A DNA stretch of 64,000 nucleotides, taken from NCBI GenBank assembly GCA_910585645.1, contig CAJUFP010000007.1, positions 9,219 through 73,218 on the forward strand, in the 5' to 3' direction. The notes under the pieces are model-generated. The model did not search any database and had not been told where the DNA came from. It saw only the letters and a list, made by a program, of their open reading frames with translations. This stretch comes from an uncultured Hungatella sp. (GTDB taxonomy: Bacteria > Bacillota > Clostridia > Lachnospirales > Lachnospiraceae). This document shows, piece after piece, positions 58,126 to 64,000 of the stretch. A program made the position numbers and the translations under genes. The first letter of the stretch is position 1, and each line of letters starts with the position of its first letter.

Positions 58126-59841
58126 CTAATTTCCCTGCTCACACTCCTCCTTCTCAACCACCACCCTGCACCTCTTTTTAAAACACCCAATCCCATATTT
58201 TAAAATAGCGCAGTACCCGTCCTCCTTCAGCTTGTCCCCATACCCGTCCGTCTCAATCTGCTCCATAGCCTCCCTGCACGCCGAATCAAAATTCCCCTTC
58301 TCCGCGTACTTCACCTCTATGATAATCCCAAGATCTTCCTCTTCAATCTTAACCAGAATATCGCTGTACCCGTCCCCGGACTCCTCATTGGACTTTACAT
58401 ACCAGTCTCCCTTAAATCCCAAAATCCCCAGCAGAATCCCGTGATAAAAATTCTCCTTCAATGGTTTCCTCACAAACGTATCCCGGATGCTGATCGTCCT
58501 CCCCAGATAGGCGTTAAACAGCCGCTCCACCTCTTTCGCGTCTCCCGTCCTCAGGGCATTGCAGAAGTCCTCCAGCTGCCTGCCGTCCTTCTCCGTCTCC
58601 TCCCGAAACATGGCCATGATCTGTTCCGTAAATATATTTCGTATCTCCATATTGGGGATGGACAGACAGATTTTCTTCCCGGGACCTCTCCCCCGCATGG
58701 TCAGATATCCTGTGGTAAACAGCACGCTCCAGATATTCTCCGTGGAGTCGTAAAGATTGTCGTAAGTCAGGTCCTCACGGATCTCCTTTGTCACCGTCTC
58801 CCCCGCGATCAGCGCCTCTATCTCACCCTTTGCAAGCCCTCTGTCCACCCGCTCCAAAAAGCGCCTTACAATCTGGTTCCCGCTGGTATTCGACCAGTAA
58901 TCCCTTGGCCCCATCTCCGGGTCAGACAACAGCTCATCGCAGTAATTGATAACATCCCACGGGCAGTACACATCCACATTTCCGAAGCGGTATCCGTCAT
59001 ACCACTCCTTCACCGCTCCATACCGGCTCTCCAGCCCATAATACCTGAGCATCTTCTGCACTTCCTCATCCGTAAAGCCAAAAAACTCATCAAACCGAAC
59101 CGTTGTGACAGAAAAAATCTTAGGATTATTTAACCCTGTAAAAATACTCTCCTTGGCAACCCGCAGACACCCGGTCAGCACGGCAAAGTGCAGATTGTCG
59201 TTGGTCTTTAGGGCCTGATGAAACATGCTTCGAATCAGAGTCACCATCTGGCCGTAGTATCCTTTGTCGTTGGCCTTGGCCAGAGGGATGTCGTATTCAT
59301 CAATCAAAATGATTGTTTTCAGACCATAATAGTTCCACAGTAATTCAGAAAGTTCATACAAACTATAATTTAAAGTCACATCATCCATGTTACTCTCCAT
59401 CAGGGAGGAGAGCATCTTCTGGTCTTCCGAAGAAAGCCTGCTGCTGTCCAGAAGGCCTTTCAGTCTTTTCGTCTCTTTATTGATCACCCTGACCATCATA
59501 CCGCGGGCTGCCTCATAGCTGTCCCCCTCCACGCCCTTTAAGCTGACCGACATAACAGGAAACCTGCCCATATAATCCTGGCACAACTCCCTCTCCCCGG
59601 AGATGGCCAGACCGTCAAACAGCGTCTTGTCGCATCCAATCTCAAAAAAAGCTTTCAGCATGCTCATATTCAGAGACTTGCCAAAACGGCGGGGCCTGGT
59701 AAACAGATTGACTTCCCCCCAATTCCGAAGCAAATCCCCAATCATACCTGTCTTATCCACATAATAAAAGCCTTCTGTCCGAATCTTTTCAAAACTTTCT
59801 ATCCCCACCGGAAGCTTTCTGCCCATCCCTCTATCTGCCAT
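58126..59841 (-). CDS. AAA-ATPase / PD-(D/E)XK nuclease-like protein
   Basis: A 571-residue protein of the widespread AAA-ATPase-like plus PDDEXK_9 family, often found in many copies in gut Clostridia and Bacteroidetes. The N-terminal segment (FYYVDKTGMIGDLL) is followed by a modified P-loop RPRRFGKSLNMSML and the Walker B IILIDEYDIPL. The C-terminal nuclease-like domain holds SDILVKIEEEDLGIIIEVKYAEKG, with Asp-x-Glu-x-Lys-like spacing. AGGAG precedes the ATG. The role is unproven. Mobile-element or defence functions have been suggested for the family. Confidence 0.9.
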   Translation of the reverse strand: MADRGMGRKLPVGIESFEKIRTEGFYYVDKTGMIGDLLRNWGEVNLFTRPRRFGKSLNMSMLKAFFEIGCDKTLFDGLAISGERELCQDYMGRFPVMSVSLKGVEGDSYEAARGMMVRVINKETKRLKGLLDSSRLSSEDQKMLSSLMESNMDDVTLNYSLYELSELLWNYYGLKTIILIDEYDIPLAKANDKGYYGQMVTLIRSMFHQALKTNDNLHFAVLTGCLRVAKESIFTGLNNPKIFSVTTVRFDEFFGFTDEEVQKMLRYYGLESRYGAVKEWYDGYRFGNVDVYCPWDVINYCDELLSDPEMGPRDYWSNTSGNQIVRRFLERVDRGLAKGEIEALIAGETVTKEIREDLTYDNLYDSTENIWSVLFTTGYLTMRGRGPGKKICLSIPNMEIRNIFTEQIMAMFREETEKDGRQLEDFCNALRTGDAKEVERLFNAYLGRTISIRDTFVRKPLKENFYHGILLGILGFKGDWYVKSNEESGDGYSDILVKIEEEDLGIIIEVKYAEKGNFDSACREAMEQIETDGYGDKLKEDGYCAILKYGIGCFKKRCRVVVEKEECEQGN

Positions 59842-59894
59842 CTATCGCCGCTCCTTTCCCAAATCCAGCCATTCCTGCTTTGTCATTCACCACA

Positions 59895-60560
59895 TCAGTT
59901 ATCCCTGATCGAGGAATCCAGACTTATCCGCGGCAGGTTCCAATGGTAATACGCCGCAAGAAACCGAATACCGATAACCAGCGCAGATGCCGCGATCATA
60001 GCCGGGATCTGCCCGAATATCCGGTACATATACACACAGCTGACAGCCCCTGCCACCGACGCGCAGGCATAGATGTGCTTCACGAAGATGTAAGGCGGCT
60101 GTCCAGCCATCATATCCCGCACCAGCCCGCCTCCCACCCCTGTAAGAGTGCCAAGGACAGTCAGCAAAAACGTGTTCTCTATATACCCCTGACTGATTCC
60201 CGTCATTACCCCCATTACCGTAAAAATTCCCAGACCTATGGAATCCATGATTAGCATAATCCTGTCATACAGGACGCCAATACTTCCCTGAAACAGATTC
60301 TTCTTAAAGTACACCACCGCAAACACCGCCACAGCCGTAACCATAGCCGCGATGACATAGACCGGCCTGGTCAGCGCCCCAGGAACATTGCCAAGGATCA
60401 CGTCCCTGGTCATACCTCCGCCTACAGCCGTGATCACGCCCAAAACGCACACGCCGAAAGCATCCATCCTGCAGTTGATCCCAGTCATGGCGCCAGATGC
60501 GGCAAAGGCAACGGTTCCCATTAATTCCATACAGAATACGATCACATTTTGAAGTTCCAT
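59895..60560 (-). CDS. TRIC/UPF0126 cation-channel family membrane protein
   Basis: A 221-residue membrane protein with seven predicted helices and the two inverted-repeat glycine motifs of the TRIC channel family: VITAVGGGMTRDVILGN (about 41-57) and GTLTGVGGGLVRDMMAG (about 130-146). Members conduct potassium or other monovalent cations, and some bacterial ones have been linked to glycine or ion transport. The start is the ATG at 60560 with AAGGTGG upstream. It follows the small membrane protein gene after 10 bp, so the two form an operon. Confidence 0.93.
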   Translation of the reverse strand: MELQNVIVFCMELMGTVAFAASGAMTGINCRMDAFGVCVLGVITAVGGGMTRDVILGNVPGALTRPVYVIAAMVTAVAVFAVVYFKKNLFQGSIGVLYDRIMLIMDSIGLGIFTVMGVMTGISQGYIENTFLLTVLGTLTGVGGGLVRDMMAGQPPYIFVKHIYACASVAGAVSCVYMYRIFGQIPAMIAASALVIGIRFLAAYYHWNLPRISLDSSIRDN

Positions 60561-60570
60561 CTCTTCCACC

Positions 60571-60801
60571 TTATGACATCTTCTCGTTTTCCGCCATGAT
60601 CCAGATAAACTTTGCCATAAGGGGAATATAGGTAATCAGAAAGGTGAACAGGGCAATAACAGCCGCCTTCTTTCTGTTTTTTTCCGGAATCCTCATTCCT
60701 GCCAAAATCCCCATGGAAAAAAGACAGAATTTCAGCACCGCCATATCTTTCCAATCGCTCTTCTCCAGGTATCTGTCCCCATAGTAAAACAATTTTTTCA
60801 T
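60571..60801 (-). CDS. Small two-helix membrane protein
   Basis: A 76-residue protein with a cytosolic start (MKKLFYYGDRYLEKSDWKDM) and two membrane helices (LKFCLFSMGILAGM and VIALFTFLITYIPLMAKFI). A similar small family is common in Lachnospiraceae and often labelled as a phosphate ABC permease, although it is far too short for that. AAGGAG before the ATG at 60801 fixes the start. Co-transcribed with the TRIC-type channel. Confidence 0.75.
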   Translation of the reverse strand: MKKLFYYGDRYLEKSDWKDMAVLKFCLFSMGILAGMRIPEKNRKKAAVIALFTFLITYIPLMAKFIWIMAENEKMS

Positions 60802-61013
60802 AATAGCACACTCCTTTTCGGCACTTGTAAGACAATATGTTTCTGCCTGTTTCATACATCCATAATACCAGAAAAGGAGACATCCGAAAAGCCCTAATCA
60901 CCTGCGGCGGCTGGGGACCCGGTCTTTTGGCACTGCCACATCCTCCTGGTACAGCGTTAAACTGGCTAATCAGCTCAGTATGCAGTCGCGATATACATCG
61001 CGCCTCCGCCCAG

Positions 61014-61661
61014 TCAGCCAGCCAGTCGTTTCATCCTCCGGTAAATCTCCAGCCCGTCCCTCTTTCCGAACGTCTTCACCGAATCCAGGTACAGGATCTT
61101 TCTCCCTGACTGCTTCTCCAAAAGACTCTGGATGGCCCCCACCTGTCCTTCATACACGGTGTCCGCGAAGGTCTTCTCCAAAATCTTCCGCATCCGCATC
61201 TGCTCCTGATACCTGGCAAATTCCGTCTCCAGCTTCACATGCTTTAACTGCTCCCTGATCTGGCAGGTACGGGTCCGGTTCTCATTGGCTGACAGAATAC
61301 ACTGCTCCAGGGTCGGCCCCAAAACCACTTCTCTCTTAGGCTGCGCTTTTAGCCTCCAGTAATCCTTCACCGCAGCAAATCCCTGGTCCCTGCTGACAAT
61401 AGCCGCCTTCCCCGAATACCCGCCTCCAAAAATCTCCCCAACCTTTGTGGCTATATAAAAATCCAGGGCATTCTTCCCCGTCTTTTTCAGCTTACAGATA
61501 TCCAGATGGCAGAAAGACTGGGCGATCTGTCGGAAACATCCCTGCTGTATCTGCTCACTGGCCTGGCTGAAAAAGATAATAACCGTATCCTCCTCCAACA
61601 GGTATTGAGTGCCTCTCAGCCCTTCGCTTTGTACATTTTCAAAGTCAATCAGAAAATACAT
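61014..61661 (-). CDS. PIN/NYN-like RNase-domain protein
   Basis: A 215-residue protein. The first 110 residues match a PIN/NYN-type nuclease fold: YFLIDFENVQSEGLRG with the first Asp, TVIIFFS, the GKNALDFYIATKVGEIFG strand with another Asp, then AAIVSRDQGFAAVKDYW. The last 100 residues are helical and basic. Such proteins cut RNA. The start is the ATG at 61661, although the GTG four codons earlier is possible. It is a single gene. The genomic context gives no partner. Confidence 0.82.
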   Translation of the reverse strand: MYFLIDFENVQSEGLRGTQYLLEEDTVIIFFSQASEQIQQGCFRQIAQSFCHLDICKLKKTGKNALDFYIATKVGEIFGGGYSGKAAIVSRDQGFAAVKDYWRLKAQPKREVVLGPTLEQCILSANENRTRTCQIREQLKHVKLETEFARYQEQMRMRKILEKTFADTVYEGQVGAIQSLLEKQSGRKILYLDSVKTFGKRDGLEIYRRMKRLAG

Positions 61662-61952
61662 AGGTAGTATCACCTTCCCCTAAAGCCCAAACTCCACAAC
61701 GGCATACTTTGAAGCTATTATACATGAGGCAACGTCAACTGTCACTGAACTTGTAGTATAAAGGAATGTGCCTCTAAAGGCCAGATTTCCCAATCATTCT
61801 CCAAATGTTTTCAGGGGCCAAAGGACGGCTCACTGGCAGAGGGCAGCAAATCAATAACGGTTGCCACCGCCTCCAAAATATTATATACTCAAAGGTATCA
61901 ATCAAGGCTGTAAATGTAATCGCTTATAACAGCTGTGGAAAAGAGGGATTTT

Positions 61953-62549
61953 ATGGATTTGACAAAATTGCAGATATGTAAAACAGCAAAAGCGCTGTTC
62001 AATGAAAACGGCTACCAGGCGGTTTCCATGCGTCAGATTGCTGCGGCCGCCGGCATCAGCCTGGGGACACTGACTTACCACTTTGCCCGCAAACAGGATT
62101 TGATGGACGCTATCATGGACTCCACCATAAAAGCCTTTCCGACCACAGCGCCTCAGGATATCAGCGGCCTCTGCCTGCTTCTGAAACAGCTGCTGGAATC
62201 CATTGCGGATTCACCCTTTTATTTTAACGATCCGTCGATCTACCGCTCCATTCCCCAGCTTCAGACCCAGAACGATACCAATGTAGGGCATTTATTTGAT
62301 CTGTTTGAGGCATCCTTAAAAAATATGGTAATGAACGAACTGTTTGCTCCCCAACTGACTGATACGCGCATCCATCAGTTAACCATGGTCCTGATGTTAA
62401 GCCATACCGGCTGGTCGCAGTACAATTCCTCCCGCAGCCATCAGCAGACCATCAGCCTGGAGGAAATACTTGCCGCTCAGTGGGCCGTCTTATATCCCTA
62501 CCTGACACCAAAAGGAAAAAAAGAATATGAAAACGCTGCAGCTCTCTGA
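61953..62549 (+). CDS. TetR-family regulator
   Basis: A 198-residue TetR protein. The helix-turn-helix reads MRQIAAAAGISLGTLTYHFARKQDL (about 29-53). The C-terminal domain is variable. GAGGG stands before the ATG at 61953. It is convergent with the FMN-binding lipoprotein gene that ends 24 bp away. A palindrome at that gene's promoter (63856-63871) may be its site (inference). Confidence 0.9.
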   Translation: MDLTKLQICKTAKALFNENGYQAVSMRQIAAAAGISLGTLTYHFARKQDLMDAIMDSTIKAFPTTAPQDISGLCLLLKQLLESIADSPFYFNDPSIYRSIPQLQTQNDTNVGHLFDLFEASLKNMVMNELFAPQLTDTRIHQLTMVLMLSHTGWSQYNSSRSHQQTISLEEILAAQWAVLYPYLTPKGKKEYENAAAL

Positions 62550-62561
62550 CAGCCGCAGCGT
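62533..62561. terminator. Hairpin between the TetR gene and the FMN-binding lipoprotein gene
   Basis: ACGCTGC (62533-62539) pairs with GCAGCGT (62555-62561), followed by CTTTCC on the plus strand. It overlaps the last TetR codons. Confidence 0.6.
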
Positions 62562-62572
62562 CTTTCCTAATC

Positions 62573-63832
62573 TTAATTTTCTTCTGTGTATTCCCCGTTC
62601 TGAATTTCGTCATAAAGCTGCTTTAGCATATCCAGATAAGTAGGTACTTCATCAAGAGTCGCCCCTGACACCGCATCAGGTGTCTGCCAATACCCTTCCT
62701 CATTCTGCGTAATTCCACCGTCTTTATAATAACCATAGCTAAAGCCGTTATCTTTTACGAAGTCTTTGATTGCCTGCATGTTTCCGGAAAATTTAATATC
62801 GCTCATCCAGTAGGCTTCCCCGTGCCCATTGGTTTCCTTATAGGTAATCTGGCAGACCTGGGCCACATTTTCAGAATCCGCCTGGGATGCCTGGGCGGTT
62901 TTTAACATATAGGCATCGCTTAACGCCGCCTGATGGTACCACGCGCCGCCTTCCTCTCCGGCCACATAGTCATTCAGCCGTACGTTCTGCCCGTCAATTT
63001 CTGCCGAATAAACCACGGCCTGCTCCATGGCGCCGTCGCTTCCCAGTTCTCCCGTCCACACAACATCGCCAATCTGAAGATATTTGGCATAATTGCACTC
63101 TATCTGATTTCCATGCTCATTGCTGCTAAAAGAGATCACCCCATCCCCCAGGGCCTCAATTACAGCCTGGTCTGTGATATTCGCCCAGCCTCCGGATGCC
63201 CCGTTATCATCCCAGGGCAGCATGGCCTGGAGAAACCGAATATCATACACCTGATTATCCGTCTGATTCCAGTAAAGGGTTGCTTTGATCACCGCATCTT
63301 GAGGGGAAGCCTCACTTTTGGTGTAAATGCTGTATGTGGTGGCGCTTACGATCTTCTTATCCTCAGGAAATGTTAACGGATCCGTTTCTGCTGCCGCTGG
63401 TTCTGTCTCCTTTGGCTCTTCATAAGGATTCGCTTCCGGATCCAATGCATTGAGAACTGCAGCCATCGCGCCTTTGCTGGTTACTGTAGCTCCGGAAACT
63501 CCGTCTATATCTGCGCTTTTCGCTGCTGCAAACTGTTTTTCCAGCTCTTCCAAAGCAGCCTGCCCAATCCCCGGCGTTTCATCGTTTCCTTCCAGGACCA
63601 CCTGTGTAATCACGCCGTCCACCGTGGTAATGCTGGCAGTAATCGCGCCTCCGAATCCCTGCCCCTTTCCTGTCAGCTCTTCGGTAACCTCTGCCTTGGT
63701 CTCCTCCCCCTTCGTCTCTGCCGCGGTTTCTGTCTCCACAACGGCTGTCGTCGAATCATTTCCCGCCGGAGAAGCGCACGCGGATACCAGAACTGTCATA
63801 AGCGCTGCTGCTGTCAATACTTTTTCTTTCAT
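62573..63832 (-). CDS. FMN-binding lipoprotein with two attachment motifs
   Basis: A 419-residue lipoprotein. The signal ends in VSAC, then a T/E-rich linker. An FMN-binding domain (about 55-130) contains DGVSGAT, the ApbE-type attachment motif. A longer domain follows and ends in a second DAVSGAT (near 393). No FAD domain is present. Proteins of this kind shuttle electrons outside the membrane to separate reductases. Possible partners are the two reductase lipoproteins in this window or others. GGGGAG precedes the ATG. Confidence 0.85.
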   Translation of the reverse strand: MKEKVLTAAALMTVLVSACASPAGNDSTTAVVETETAAETKGEETKAEVTEELTGKGQGFGGAITASITTVDGVITQVVLEGNDETPGIGQAALEELEKQFAAAKSADIDGVSGATVTSKGAMAAVLNALDPEANPYEEPKETEPAAAETDPLTFPEDKKIVSATTYSIYTKSEASPQDAVIKATLYWNQTDNQVYDIRFLQAMLPWDDNGASGGWANITDQAVIEALGDGVISFSSNEHGNQIECNYAKYLQIGDVVWTGELGSDGAMEQAVVYSAEIDGQNVRLNDYVAGEEGGAWYHQAALSDAYMLKTAQASQADSENVAQVCQITYKETNGHGEAYWMSDIKFSGNMQAIKDFVKDNGFSYGYYKDGGITQNEEGYWQTPDAVSGATLDEVPTYLDMLKQLYDEIQNGEYTEEN

Positions 63833-63855
63833 AATTACATTCTCCCCTTTCTTTG

Positions 63856-63871
63856 TCGTACAGTTGTACGA
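63856..63871. promoter_or_regulatory. Palindrome at the lipoprotein promoter
   Basis: TCGTACAGTTGTACGA: 7-bp arms with a 2-bp centre, between the -10 element and the start. It is a likely repressor site. Confidence 0.6.
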
Positions 63872-63880
63872 TACAAGGGA

Positions 63881-63909
63881 ATAGTAACATATATCCGGAA
63901 ATTTTGCAA
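63881..63909 (-). promoter_or_regulatory. Promoter of the FMN-binding lipoprotein gene
   Basis: -35 TTGCAA (63904-63909), 17-bp spacer, -10 TACTAT (63881-63886) on the minus strand. Confidence 0.65.
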
Positions 63910-63949
63910 GCCATTTTAGAATGGTGCCGGAACCAATAGTGATGGAACG

Positions 63950-64000
63950 GTCGAGTAGACATACCCCTTACGGGGTATGCCCCTCACAGAACCGGACGTG
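63950..64000 (-). mobile_element. 3' end of a group II intron (domains V and VI), partial
   Basis: On the minus strand the edge begins CACGTCCGGTTCTGTGAGG, the well-known 3' strand of group II intron domain V (the 5' strand is usually GAGCCGGATG). A domain VI-like hairpin follows (CATACCCC / GGGGTATG), then CTACTCGAC as the likely intron end near 63950. The rest of the intron, probably with its reverse transcriptase gene, would lie beyond the window. It is called from memory of the motif, so moderate confidence. Confidence 0.6.

Overview
The window reads as chromosome of a Gram-positive, gut-type Clostridia, most likely Lachnospiraceae of the Enterocloster/Hungatella kind (inference). The reasons are strong AGGAGG-type ribosome binding sites, lipoproteins with low-complexity T/A/E linkers, FMN-binding plus FAD reductase lipoproteins, the DUF5688, DUF5348, DUF4179 and SpoIIIAH-like families, and a fructose PTS. 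No tRNA, rRNA or CRISPR array was seen.

Layout. 1-1500: a plasmid- or phage-style partition operon (DUF5348 protein, parA, parB running off the left edge). 1682-1824: a small element with 12-bp terminal inverted repeats. About 1975-16458: an AT-rich 14.5-kb integrated element. It carries a large serine recombinase, a TnpW-like protein, a Dam-like methylase, a DUF927 ATPase, a small resolvase operon, a secreted cell-wall-binding-repeat protein, a lipoprotein with two SpoIIIAH-like domains, a DUF5688 protein and a RelB/ParE toxin-antitoxin pair. It sits inside a subtilisin-like (S8) protease gene. The N-terminal part of that gene lies at 16457-17175 and the C-terminal part at 1836-1977. Joining the two across the junctions restores the catalytic-serine motif in frame, as in the interrupted genes that are repaired by excision in other Firmicutes. 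No relaxase or conjugation gene was recognised in the element.

17.2-27.7 kb: host genes for an FMN/FAD reductase lipoprotein with a TetR regulator, a ROK regulator, and sulfur assimilation (cysK and a MetY-type sulfhydrylase) divergent from an Rrf2 regulator with twin operators. An unrecognised protein and a second FMN/FAD reductase lipoprotein follow. 27.7-36.2 kb: a two-gene ABC exporter, a GHKL kinase, a split chromate transporter, thioredoxin, a Crp/Fnr regulator, a LytTR response regulator and an Arr-type rifamycin ADP-ribosyltransferase. 36.5-39.5 kb: fruA and fruK with a 14-bp tandem repeat between them. 39.9-47.0 kb: two ECF sigma/anti-sigma pairs, an RpiR regulator, an MFS remnant, an RpiB/LacAB isomerase and an EF-hand-like lipoprotein. 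47.2-50.4 kb: a small protein and two convergent MATE transporters.

49.0-57.9 kb: a run of ten co-oriented genes that looks like one catabolic or uptake locus. It has three paralogous bicupins, a LysR regulator, a polar amino-acid-type ABC importer, two xylose-isomerase-like TIM barrels and a MATE transporter. 58.1-63.9 kb: an AAA-ATPase/PD-(D/E)XK protein, a TRIC-type channel, a small membrane protein, a PIN/NYN-like protein, a TetR regulator and an FMN-binding lipoprotein. The right edge carries what looks like the 3' end (domains V/VI) of a group II intron on the minus strand.

The most interesting part is the protease-interrupting element. It has precise in-frame junctions, a recombinase whose C-terminus differs between the integrated and excised states, an internal attachment-like 13-mer flanking the toxin-antitoxin segment, a promoter box repeated three times, and a sporulation-channel-like lipoprotein.
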